A stretch of 59,721 nt of DNA. It comes from Thiogranum sp. Lineage in GTDB: Bacteria; Pseudomonadota; Gammaproteobacteria; DSM-19610. The stretch is from assembly GCA_024636585.1 (NCBI GenBank), contig JAGXGS010000021.1:1-59721 (forward strand), in the 5' to 3' direction. The position numbers and the translations under genes are program-made. Positions 49,640 to 57,972 of the stretch are shown in pieces (positions within the stretch are counted from its first letter, which is position 1; each line of letters starts with the position of its first letter). The notes under the pieces are model-generated. The model did not search any database, had not been told where the DNA came from, and worked only from the letters and a program-made list of their open reading frames with translations.

Positions 49640-52061
49640 ATGAAGTCGCTGCCACGCTCGCAGGCAAGCGTGGCAGCGGTACACTGAACCAGAAAATACT
49701 CCCCTGATCCGGTCCGGGATCGACACCCATGCGCCCGCCCATCTGCTCGATGATGTGTCTGGAGATAGCCAGCCCGAGCCCGGACCCTTCGTGCAGCCGG
49801 GTATGCGAACCATCACCCTGAACGAAGGCTTCGAAAATGCGCGTCCGCTGTTCCGGCGCAACTCCCATGCCGGTGTCGCGCACGCTGAATCGCAGCACCT
49901 GTGACTCGGTCTCTTCCATAGTCACAACGATGCGGCCGACGGCAGTAAATTTGATCGCATTACTGATCAGGTTCCCGAGCACCTGCCCGAGCCGCATCGG
50001 GTCGCCCAGTCGCAGCACGTCGGAACAATCGTCAGGAATTTCGAGGCGGAGTTCAAGACCTTTGGCGCGAGCACTTCCAGTGTGCAGTTGCAACGCCTCG
50101 TCGGCCACCGCTTTCGGCAGAAACGGAACTTCCTCCGCGCTCAGCCCCTGACTCTCCAGTCGCGAGAAATCCAGAATATTATTGATCAGCGTCAGCAGCG
50201 ATTCGCCGGCCCGGCAGGCCATTTCCACATATTCCTGCTCGCGCGCCGCAAGTCGTGCACCGCGCAATAATCCGAGCAGGCCGAGTATGCCGTGCAATGG
50301 CGTGCGCACTTCATGGCTGACATTAGCGAGAAATTCAGTTTTCAGGCGCAGCGCTTCAAGGGCAGTGTCGCGGGCTCCGGTCAGCGCCTGCTCGGCCTCC
50401 TTGCGGGCAGTGATATCGACCGCCACACCGGAATAGCCGAGCAATAATCCAGTCGCATCGATGAGTGGAATGCCATTGATCAACAGACAAATGGGCCGAC
50501 CATCCCGGTGCTGGTGCCAGATTTCCAGATCGCCCAGGCGTTGCGGCTGTTCGGGGAGTTCGAATTCGGCTGCCGACTGACCCAGCAATTCCTCTGGCGA
50601 GTAACCCAGCACGTGCTCAACGCCCGGAGAACACCAGCTGTACCGGCCTTCAGGATCGGTCTCCCATATCCAGTCGGACAGGCTTTCGGCAATGCCCTTG
50701 AATCGCAGTTCGGAAAGACGCAGCGCACATTCGGCCTCGCGCCGCCGCGCATTGTGCAGCGCCTGAACCGCCATGTCAGCGAGCGAAGCGGCAAACTGTT
50801 CTTCGTCAGCGTGCCACTCGCGGGTCCCGCCACGATGCTCATGGCAGAGCACGCCAATGCTGTTACCCTCGATACGAACCGGGGCATCGAGCATCGCGCC
50901 GATGTCGTGCATCTGAAGATAATCCGTTCCGAACTCCGCGGTGCGCGGATCCGTCGCAGCGTCGGCCGCAGCGATCACCCGATGGGATGCCAGAGATACA
51001 AAGTAATCCGGACAGGCTGTGGCAGCGAGTGTCGCGCCCTGTTCGTGACGATCCTCTTCCGGCAGGTAAAGGTCGTCGCAGCGCAACAGACTATGCCGGC
51101 TATCGAACCACCAGAGGCTGACACGCGCGCAATCGAGCGTGCGGGCCGCAACTTCAGTGATGTATCGGACCGCCGTCTCAAGCTCACCGTCCACCAGCGC
51201 CGGAAAGCACGCCAGGTCCAGCAACGCATGCTGCTGGGCGCGCAGTCGCAGGTGGCGCGACTCCTGCTGATTTTCCAGCATCTTGAGACGCGTGACATCG
51301 GTACGAATGGACACATACTGGTAAGGTTTGTTATTTCCGTCCAGGAACGGCACCACCGTCGTGTCGACCCAGTACAGACCGCCCTGTTTCGAACGATTAC
51401 AGATTTCACCCTGCCAGACCTGACCGCGACCAATGTGCCGCCACATTTCCCGGAAGAAGGCTCGGGGATGAACACCTGAACCGATGATCCGGTGATCCTG
51501 CCCGAGCAGTTCCTCACGCTGATAGCCCGATATCTCACAGAACTTGTCGTTTACATACGTGATACAGCCACCGCGATCGGTGATCGCGACAATCGCATGC
51601 TGGTCGAGCGCGAATTGTTCCAGCTTCAATTGCGCCAGGGTGTTGCGCAGGCTGGTCTCGGCGCCACGCCGATCATGGACCTCCTGGTAAAGCGCGCGAT
51701 TGGCGCATTCCAGCTCCTCGGTCCTGCCGTTCACCTGTTCCTCAAGCAGATCCTGCGCTTCGCGCAAAGCATTTTCCCGCTCCCGCAACGTAGCACGCAA
51801 GTTTGCAAAATCCCGCACCAGGGCGCCGACCTGATCATTGCCAGCTGCAGGCAAGGGTGCATCCGCAGCGCCGGCCACCAGCCCGTTAACGGCCTGTGCG
51901 AGCTGCCGCAATGGCCGCCACACCCGGAACTCGATCAGCAGCAATGTGCTCGCGAGCAACAGGCACGATAGCAGCGCAACACCCGGCATATCGTAAAACA
52001 GGAAGCTTACCGCGAGTGCCATGACTAGCAACGGCAACAGCAGAGATATACGCATCCCCAT
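49638..52061 (-). CDS. Membrane sensor histidine kinase with PAS, GAF and PAS domains
   Basis: Start taken at the ATG at 52061 (MGMRISLLLPLLVMALAVSF); 52085 or 52055 are alternatives. The 807-residue protein has two N-terminal transmembrane helices, a HAMP-like/coiled region, PAS (about 150-270), GAF (about 285-445), PAS (about 455-570), HisKA with the phospho-His in NVSHEVRTPLHGILGL and HATPase (NLISNAIKF, VRDTGMGV, GSGLGLAIS). There is no receiver or HPt. It begins 10 bp after the REC/phosphatase gene, so it is the probable kinase for that receiver. Confidence 0.92.
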   Translation of the reverse strand: MGMRISLLLPLLVMALAVSFLFYDMPGVALLSCLLLASTLLLIEFRVWRPLRQLAQAVNGLVAGAADAPLPAAGNDQVGALVRDFANLRATLRERENALREAQDLLEEQVNGRTEELECANRALYQEVHDRRGAETSLRNTLAQLKLEQFALDQHAIVAITDRGGCITYVNDKFCEISGYQREELLGQDHRIIGSGVHPRAFFREMWRHIGRGQVWQGEICNRSKQGGLYWVDTTVVPFLDGNNKPYQYVSIRTDVTRLKMLENQQESRHLRLRAQQHALLDLACFPALVDGELETAVRYITEVAARTLDCARVSLWWFDSRHSLLRCDDLYLPEEDRHEQGATLAATACPDYFVSLASHRVIAAADAATDPRTAEFGTDYLQMHDIGAMLDAPVRIEGNSIGVLCHEHRGGTREWHADEEQFAASLADMAVQALHNARRREAECALRLSELRFKGIAESLSDWIWETDPEGRYSWCSPGVEHVLGYSPEELLGQSAAEFELPEQPQRLGDLEIWHQHRDGRPICLLINGIPLIDATGLLLGYSGVAVDITARKEAEQALTGARDTALEALRLKTEFLANVSHEVRTPLHGILGLLGLLRGARLAAREQEYVEMACRAGESLLTLINNILDFSRLESQGLSAEEVPFLPKAVADEALQLHTGSARAKGLELRLEIPDDCSDVLRLGDPMRLGQVLGNLISNAIKFTAVGRIVVTMEETESQVLRFSVRDTGMGVAPEQRTRIFEAFVQGDGSHTRLHEGSGLGLAISRHIIEQMGGRMGVDPGPDQGSIFWFSVPLPRLPASVAATS

Positions 52062-52071
52062 TCCCGCAGAC

Positions 52072-53796
52072 TCAGGCGACGGCATCGGGCCAGTGATAGA
52101 CGGCTTCGACCCGGTTTCCGGCACCCTGGAATTCCAGCCGGCTGCACAACGCCCTGGCCAGTGGAAGTCCGCGCCGCGCCAACGCCCCTGCATTCAGTTG
52201 CGATACCTCTGCGGTATAGTCGAAGCCCTGGCCACTATCCTCGATAGTCACTTCGACTGCCCCTGCCGCGCTGTCGCCTGTCAGGCGCAGGGCGATACGG
52301 ATACTGCCCGCACTCAACTGCTGAAGACGCTGCTCGCGCTGCAGGTAATACGCGTCGAAACTGTCAGCGTCGCGCTTGAGCACTGAATCGAGTCGCAGCA
52401 CGCCGTGATCGAGTGCGTTGTTAAACAGTTCAGCCACCACCGTGTAAAGTCGGCCGCGATGCGCGTCCAGTTCGGGAAATGTCTCCAGTAACCGCATCAG
52501 CAGCGTCAGAGTGTCATCCTGCCGCAACCGGTCCGGTCCACACTCGACACTGACCAGAGCGCCATCTTTTTTGCGTGCCTCCGGTGCGCGCCAGGCGACC
52601 ACCGGCGCAGGACACTGAATTTCGATCAGGGTGATATCATCGTGCTGCGATTGACCGGAGCGGAACGCATCGAGTGCCGTGCAGATACCTGCGAACGGCC
52701 TCCCATCGTCTGCCGCTAATGCAGTCTCCAGGCGTGCCTCGCCAAACATCTCTCCCTGCGGATTAATCGCTTCGAGCAATCCGTCCGAATATGCATACAG
52801 ACAATCCCCCGGCTGAATAGCGAGCTCATCCAACTGCGCATCAAATGCAGTGTGATCGAGAATCCCCAACGGCAGGTGGCGCGACTTCAGCCGCGCAAAC
52901 GGCTTCCGGTCACGCCGGCACAGTACGTCGGGAATACCACCGTTCCACAGTTGCATGCGTCCTGCGGATGCATCGATCGCCAACAGACAGGCAGCAAGAA
53001 AAAGGCCCACCGGCAGTTTGGCTTTGAGCTTGGCGTTGATTTCCGTGGCGATGCTGTCTATGCCGAGGCCCTTGCGAGTCATGCTCTGGAATATGTCGGC
53101 CACCGGAATCGCGCCCATGGCGGCGGCCAGACCATGGCCGGTAAAATCTCCCAGCAGAATCTGCTGCACGCCATCCGGCCGGTACTCGGCCAGCAGCAGA
53201 TCGCCACTGGCCAGTCCAACCGGCGCCAGCAGATGTTTCAGGTTGGGCGCATCGAGATCCGCCGCCTGCATCAGCTTGCTGAAGGTGCGTTCGGCTATTT
53301 CGTGCTCGTGGCACAGACGTTCATGATGCGCCTCAAGCTCCTGTTTCTGGCGCTGTACCAGCGCATACAGGTCGCGGGTGCGCTCCAGCGCACGCATCTT
53401 GGCACGCAGGATAACGCGGTTGTAAGGCTTCACCAGAAAGCCGTCGCCACCGCATTCGATGCAGGCTACCAGCGACTGTTCATCGGTCATGGCAGTGACA
53501 AACAGGACCGGACAATACTGATCGCGTTCCGCACAAAGTTCCTTGATGCGTCGCGTTGCCGCATAGCCGTCCATCATCGGCATCATTACATCCATCAGCA
53601 CCAGATCCATGTGCACAGTCGAAAACAGATCGACGGCCTCGGCGCCATCCTCCGCCACATAGACGCGATACCCTTCCAGCCGCAACAATTCCTGCAGCAG
53701 AGTACGATTGAGCAGATTGTCATCTACCACCAGCACCGCATCCGCCGATGGGTCAGCAACCGGCAGGTCTGAACCAGGTGGATTTTTCATAGTCAT
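52072..53796 (-). CDS. Response regulator with SpoIIE-type phosphatase and anti-sigma-type HATPase (HsbR-like)
   Basis: Starting at 53796 (MTMKNPPGSD), 574 residues. Domains: REC (about 20-135; VVDDNLLN, DLVLMDVMMPMMDG, VKPYN), a coiled linker, a PP2C/SpoIIE phosphatase (about 180-390; ASGDLLLAEYR, LLGDFTGHGLAAAMG, YAYSDGLLEA, QHDDITLIEI) and a C-terminal HATPase (about 420-570; VVAELFNNALDHGVL, EDSGQGFDY). This order equals HsbR of Pseudomonas, which phosphorylates or dephosphorylates its STAS partner HsbA. The STAS gene is directly upstream (4 bp). Confidence 0.92.
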   Translation of the reverse strand: MTMKNPPGSDLPVADPSADAVLVVDDNLLNRTLLQELLRLEGYRVYVAEDGAEAVDLFSTVHMDLVLMDVMMPMMDGYAATRRIKELCAERDQYCPVLFVTAMTDEQSLVACIECGGDGFLVKPYNRVILRAKMRALERTRDLYALVQRQKQELEAHHERLCHEHEIAERTFSKLMQAADLDAPNLKHLLAPVGLASGDLLLAEYRPDGVQQILLGDFTGHGLAAAMGAIPVADIFQSMTRKGLGIDSIATEINAKLKAKLPVGLFLAACLLAIDASAGRMQLWNGGIPDVLCRRDRKPFARLKSRHLPLGILDHTAFDAQLDELAIQPGDCLYAYSDGLLEAINPQGEMFGEARLETALAADDGRPFAGICTALDAFRSGQSQHDDITLIEIQCPAPVVAWRAPEARKKDGALVSVECGPDRLRQDDTLTLLMRLLETFPELDAHRGRLYTVVAELFNNALDHGVLRLDSVLKRDADSFDAYYLQREQRLQQLSAGSIRIALRLTGDSAAGAVEVTIEDSGQGFDYTAEVSQLNAGALARRGLPLARALCSRLEFQGAGNRVEAVYHWPDAVA

Positions 53797-53800
53797 TTGT

Positions 53801-54106
53801 TCAGGAAATATCGAACAGCTTGTCGAAGTTGGCAATCTCGAGGATCTTGCGAATCTCCGGATTACAGTTGATTACCTGCACCCGATCCCGGTCGTCCTGC
53901 ACATGCTCACGGAGCAACAGCAGCATCCCGAGGGCGGAGCTGTCCATATAGTCGGTTCGCGACAGATCGATGACGTATGTATTGACTTCCGGTGGAGCCT
54001 TTTCATACAGCTCGCGAAACCGACGGTGCAATTTAAAATCGAACTTGCCGTCGATGTGCAGCGTCCGGGTATTCCCCTCTACCACCATTTCGTCAGTGCC
54101 TGACAT
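53801..54106 (-). CDS. STAS-domain anti-sigma factor antagonist (HsbA-like)
   Basis: The 101-residue protein is a single STAS domain with the phospho-Ser loop TDYMDSSALGMLLLLREH. Such proteins switch partners when that Ser is phosphorylated. Its kinase/phosphatase is encoded 4 bp downstream and a chemoreceptor-like gene upstream. In Pseudomonas HsbA the downstream targets are FlgM and a diguanylate cyclase; the target here is unknown. Confidence 0.93.
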   Translation of the reverse strand: MSGTDEMVVEGNTRTLHIDGKFDFKLHRRFRELYEKAPPEVNTYVIDLSRTDYMDSSALGMLLLLREHVQDDRDRVQVINCNPEIRKILEIANFDKLFDIS

Positions 54107-54126
54107 GATTCTTCTCCTGAATTCTG

Positions 54127-55323
54127 TTAAAACAGCTCCACATCACCTTCATCCATCGAGTCCTGCAACACCACTCGGCCCGGCGCCTGCCGCTGGTGTG
54201 CGCGCGCGCTCGCCAACAAGGCGCTCTGCGTCTCGATTGCCTTATGCAGACAGGCTCCAGGATTTTCCTGCATCTGCTCGGTCGCATCCGACATGCTATT
54301 TACCAGTGCGCGTACCGAGGTGATTTCTCCGCCGATGTACTCGACCAGTTGCCGCGTAAGATCCTCAAACTGCAGACCACGCACTGCCGTGTCGACGCTG
54401 ACCTTTACCTGCTGGCCGATCTGCGCCAGTTCTTCGAGCGTCACAGAGATGCTCTGGTTGACACCCTTCATATGAATGATCATGTCATCCACGTTGCCCT
54501 TGGCCTTGATCGCCACGTTCATATCCTTGGCGGCGACTTCCCCGACCAGCGCACGCGCTTCCTCGATGGTTTGCCGGGTTTGCTGAACACGGATGCGGAT
54601 CTGCGCATTGAAGCTGGCGGAATTCTGGGAAAGCTTGCGCACCTCATCGGCAACCACCGCAAAACCGCGCCCCGCTTCACCGGCACGGGCGGCCTCGATA
54701 GCCGCATTCAGGGCCAGCAGATTGGTCTGGTCTGCAATGGCATTGATGTCCTCCAGCAGGACGAAAATACTGTCCATCTGGACCACCATGTCATCGATTT
54801 TGTGCACCGTCTCAACGCTCTGGCGACTGATGTCGATCACCAGTTTTATGTAGTAGGCCAGCACCTGACTGATCTCGTCGACGAATTGCTGCATGCTGCT
54901 CTTGCCGCCGACGCCACCCATGACGTTATCCGTCATCATTCCCACCAGCGAGCCCTGCTGGTGCACCTGATCGTGCAACTCCTGGAATGAGCCGGACAGA
55001 TTACCGACTGCATCGCCGGTCAGCTCCTGGACCCGCGTCAGCTCATCGTCGAGCAGTTCCATGCGCTTGCTGGCGATTGCCCATAACTCTTTATTGCCGG
55101 CACGCAATTCCGCCTCCCTGGCCGTTCGCGCGATTGCCTCATCGGCAATCCGGGCCTCGGCGCTGCGGATCTGGCGCCGCGTCCAGTACAGCCACAGGGC
55201 AAGGTTGCCGCCCAGCAGCATCGCTGGCCAGTTCGCGCCGAGCATCGCCAGTGCCACCAGGGACAGCGATCCCGCAATCAGGGGCACTGCAATAATCCTT
55301 CTGGATACGATGGTCTTTTTCAT
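54127..55323 (-). CDS. Methyl-accepting chemotaxis-like protein without periplasmic sensor
   Basis: The ATG at 55323 ([20 protein letters not shown]) gives 398 residues. Two closely spaced transmembrane helices (about 10-27 and 31-48) leave almost no periplasmic part. A long coiled coil follows, with the signalling hairpin [20 protein letters not shown] and [13 protein letters not shown]. The C-terminus ends in GDVELF, nearly the same as the end of CheD. It may sense an internal or membrane signal and feed the downstream STAS/HsbR-like genes. Confidence 0.88.
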   Translation of the reverse strand: MKKTIVSRRIIAVPLIAGSLSLVALAMLGANWPAMLLGGNLALWLYWTRRQIRSAEARIADEAIARTAREAELRAGNKELWAIASKRMELLDDELTRVQELTGDAVGNLSGSFQELHDQVHQQGSLVGMMTDNVMGGVGGKSSMQQFVDEISQVLAYYIKLVIDISRQSVETVHKIDDMVVQMDSIFVLLEDINAIADQTNLLALNAAIEAARAGEAGRGFAVVADEVRKLSQNSASFNAQIRIRVQQTRQTIEEARALVGEVAAKDMNVAIKAKGNVDDMIIHMKGVNQSISVTLEELAQIGQQVKVSVDTAVRGLQFEDLTRQLVEYIGGEITSVRALVNSMSDATEQMQENPGACLHKAIETQSALLASARAHQRQAPGRVVLQDSMDEGDVELF

Positions 55324-55345
55324 TCTTTTCCTTACTCCGTTTGCA

Positions 55346-56452
55346 CTACGCCGCACCGGCACCGCGATGCCGTAGCGCAATCCGTTCCAGCACTGCAGCA
55401 GCGACGCTCCTGAGCGGCACCAGTGCCTGCGCCGCCCCCAGCTGCCAGGCGCTGCCGGGCATACCCCAGACCACGCTGGTGGCCTCATCCTGCGCGAGCG
55501 TGCTCGCACCGGCTTCCAGCATTTCCTTCAGACCCTGAGCCCCGTCCTGGCCCATGCCGGTCAGCAGCACACCGACAGCGTTGAGACCGGCCGCCTGTGC
55601 AACCGAACGGAACAGCACATCGACGCTCGGGCGATGACGATTGACCGGTGGACCGTCATTGATACTGCAGAGATAGCGCGCACCGCTGCGCCTGACCAGC
55701 AGATGACGACCACCCGGCGCGACATAGGCGTGCCCCGGCAGAATCTGCTGCCCGTCGCACGCCTCGACTACCGACATTGCGCACAGGCTGTCCAGCCGGC
55801 GCGTGAACGGGCCGCTGAATTCCGCCGGTATATGCTGGGTGATGACGATTCCGGGCGCATCGGCGGGCAACATGCACAACACCTCCCGGATCGCTTCGGT
55901 GCCACCCGTGGAAGCACCGATTGCGACTATCTGGTCCGTCGTCTGCAGGTGTGACACTGAACTCACCGGGCGCAGCACTGCATCGGCGTTCAAAGGCGGC
56001 GCCACGTCTGTCCGCATCGGTCGACTGGCACCACGCCGCAGCGCCGCAATCGAAACCCCGGCCGCCATTTTCACCTTTGCGCGTATTTCCTCGCTGTACT
56101 CCTGAATTCCGTGCGCGACATCCAGCCTGGGCTTGGCCAGATAATCCACCGCACCCAATTCGAGCGCCTGCAGAGTCACGTCCGCACCCTTCTCGGTGAG
56201 CGAAGAAATCATAACCACCGGCATCGGTCGCAGGCGCATCAGATTGCCGAGAAACGTAATGCCGTCCATGCGCGGCATCTCTACGTCGAGAGTCAGCACA
56301 TCCGGCGCCAGTGCCTTGATTTTTTCACGCGCTACATAGGGATCGGGCGCGGCACCGACAACTTCGATCTGCGGATCGCCATTCAGGATTTCGGTCAGCA
56401 ACTGCCGGATCAATGCTGAATCGTCGATAATGAGTACGCGGATTCTTTTCAT
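55346..56452 (-). CDS. cheB: CheB, receptor methylesterase/deamidase response regulator
   Basis: The 368-residue protein has an N-terminal receiver ([25 protein letters not shown]) and a C-terminal esterase domain with the triad: Ser in [11 protein letters not shown], His in [11 protein letters not shown] and Asp in [12 protein letters not shown]. Gene order CheR - CheD - CheB with an MCP on each side shows an adaptation module. No cheA or cheW is in the window; they probably lie beyond the right edge. Confidence 0.96.
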   Translation of the reverse strand: MKRIRVLIIDDSALIRQLLTEILNGDPQIEVVGAAPDPYVAREKIKALAPDVLTLDVEMPRMDGITFLGNLMRLRPMPVVMISSLTEKGADVTLQALELGAVDYLAKPRLDVAHGIQEYSEEIRAKVKMAAGVSIAALRRGASRPMRTDVAPPLNADAVLRPVSSVSHLQTTDQIVAIGASTGGTEAIREVLCMLPADAPGIVITQHIPAEFSGPFTRRLDSLCAMSVVEACDGQQILPGHAYVAPGGRHLLVRRSGARYLCSINDGPPVNRHRPSVDVLFRSVAQAAGLNAVGVLLTGMGQDGAQGLKEMLEAGASTLAQDEATSVVWGMPGSAWQLGAAQALVPLRSVAAAVLERIALRHRGAGAA

Positions 56453-56460
56453 GTTGTGCT

Positions 56461-57096
56461 CTAGAAAAGCTCAACCTCGCCCTGGACAGGCGCGGCCTCG
56501 ATTTCATGCAGATAACGCGATTCCCGCGCCACGATAGTATCGTTGTGCAGCGAACGGAGTTTCTTCACCAGCATTTTCCCGGTCGTCGGCGTGTAATAAA
56601 CCTTGCGCGGATAAATGTCGCCAAGGTCGCGCGATAGCACCTGCAGCCGTTCCGTGGTGACATACTCCTCGACGAAACTGATGTTCTTGCGCCCGATGTC
56701 GGTCATCTGCGCCAGAATCCGTCCTCCGCCGGTCAGCTTGACCTCGAGGTTGTTGCGGCTACCTCCGTTCTTGAGAATCTCGTTGATCAGTTGTTCCATG
56801 GCATAACTGCCATAGCGCGTGGATGCGCTCAGGCCATTGGCTTCCCAGCTACCGCTGCCCTGGCTGGTCGGCAGCATGAAATGGTTCATGCCACCGATAC
56901 CGAATACCGGATCACGAACGCACGCCGAAACGCAGGAGCCGAGCACCGTCACAATGGTCTCGCGCTGGGCAGTGACATAAAACTCACCCGGCAGGAGCTT
57001 TGCGGCATACATGCCATGAACCCCGTCCCAGTAGCGGTTGATGCCCCCGAATCCGGGCAACGCGCGCGGCAGCGGATGGTCAGTCTCAGGAAGCAT
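56461..57096 (-). CDS. cheD: CheD, chemoreceptor glutamine deamidase
   Basis: The ATG at 57096 overlaps the cheR 3' end by 11 bp and gives 211 residues. The catalytic Cys is in [13 protein letters not shown] and the His in [28 protein letters not shown] is typical. The C-terminal tail ends in GEVELF, echoing the neighbouring MCP. Confidence 0.95.
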   Translation of the reverse strand: MLPETDHPLPRALPGFGGINRYWDGVHGMYAAKLLPGEFYVTAQRETIVTVLGSCVSACVRDPVFGIGGMNHFMLPTSQGSGSWEANGLSASTRYGSYAMEQLINEILKNGGSRNNLEVKLTGGGRILAQMTDIGRKNISFVEEYVTTERLQVLSRDLGDIYPRKVYYTPTTGKMLVKKLRSLHNDTIVARESRYLHEIEAAPVQGEVELF

Positions 57097-57961
57097 GCGG
57101 CGTGCCTGTCGCATCTATTTTCTGGTAAACGGTGCCACCGAGCATGCGGAAGTCTTCACTGATCCGGAACAGATTCTCCGAGTGCCCGATGTAGAGATAA
57201 CTCTGCGGAGCAAGGACTTTCGCGTAGCGCGAAAACAGCTTGCGCTGGGTTTCCTTGTCGAAATAGATCACCACGTTGCGGCAGAAAATGACATCAAAAG
57301 GTCCCCGCACAGGCCAGTCACCGAGCAGGTTCAACTGACGGAAAGAAATCATCTCCTGCAGTGCATTCGCGACCCGGACCTTGCCGGAATTGACGCCGCT
57401 GCCACGCTGGAACCAGCGCCGCAGACGCTGTGGCTCGATGCCCTTGACCCGATCCTCGGCGTAGACTCCGGCACTTGCTTTGCCAACTACATTAGTATCG
57501 ATATCGGTCGCGAGAATACGCACATCCCAGCCACGCAATCGATCCGACTCCGCAAGTGTCATGGCAATCGAGTAAGACTCCTCTCCCGTAGAACAACCAG
57601 CCGACCAGATGCGTAAACGGCGTTGTCCGGCATTGCGCTCCATGATCTCCGGCAAGGCTTTTTCAGCCAGGTGCTCGAAATGATGATTTTCCCGGAAGAA
57701 CGACGTGAGGTTAGTGGTAATCGCATTCACCAACTCACCCAGTTCAGCTTCCGGATCGCGTTCGAGCTGCGCGCAGTATTCGCTGAAACTGGCGAGCCCC
57801 AACTGGCGAATCCGTCGTGCCAGACGCCCGTACACCATCTGCCGTTTGTGTTCGCCGAGCATGATTCCGGTATGCTCCTGCGCCAGCTCGCGCAGAAAGG
57901 TGAAATCACTATCGGTGAAGCGGAATTCCGTTTCCTCTGCGCTCATGGTTGCAGCATTCAT
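57086..57961 (-). CDS. cheR: CheR, receptor methyltransferase
   Basis: Start at 57961 (MNAATMSAEETEFRF), 291 residues. CheR N-terminal helices (TDSDFTFLRELAQEHTGI), the SAM-binding site IWSAGCSTGEESYSIAM, DIDTNVVGKASAGVY, FCRNVVIYFD and the C-terminal YIGHSENLF are all present. CheR methylates glutamates on MCPs; it can dock on a C-terminal xWxxF peptide, and the MCP next to it ends in EWEEF. Confidence 0.96.
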   Translation of the reverse strand: MNAATMSAEETEFRFTDSDFTFLRELAQEHTGIMLGEHKRQMVYGRLARRIRQLGLASFSEYCAQLERDPEAELGELVNAITTNLTSFFRENHHFEHLAEKALPEIMERNAGQRRLRIWSAGCSTGEESYSIAMTLAESDRLRGWDVRILATDIDTNVVGKASAGVYAEDRVKGIEPQRLRRWFQRGSGVNSGKVRVANALQEMISFRQLNLLGDWPVRGPFDVIFCRNVVIYFDKETQRKLFSRYAKVLAPQSYLYIGHSENLFRISEDFRMLGGTVYQKIDATGTPHAS

Positions 57962-57972
57962 CGTCACCGCGC

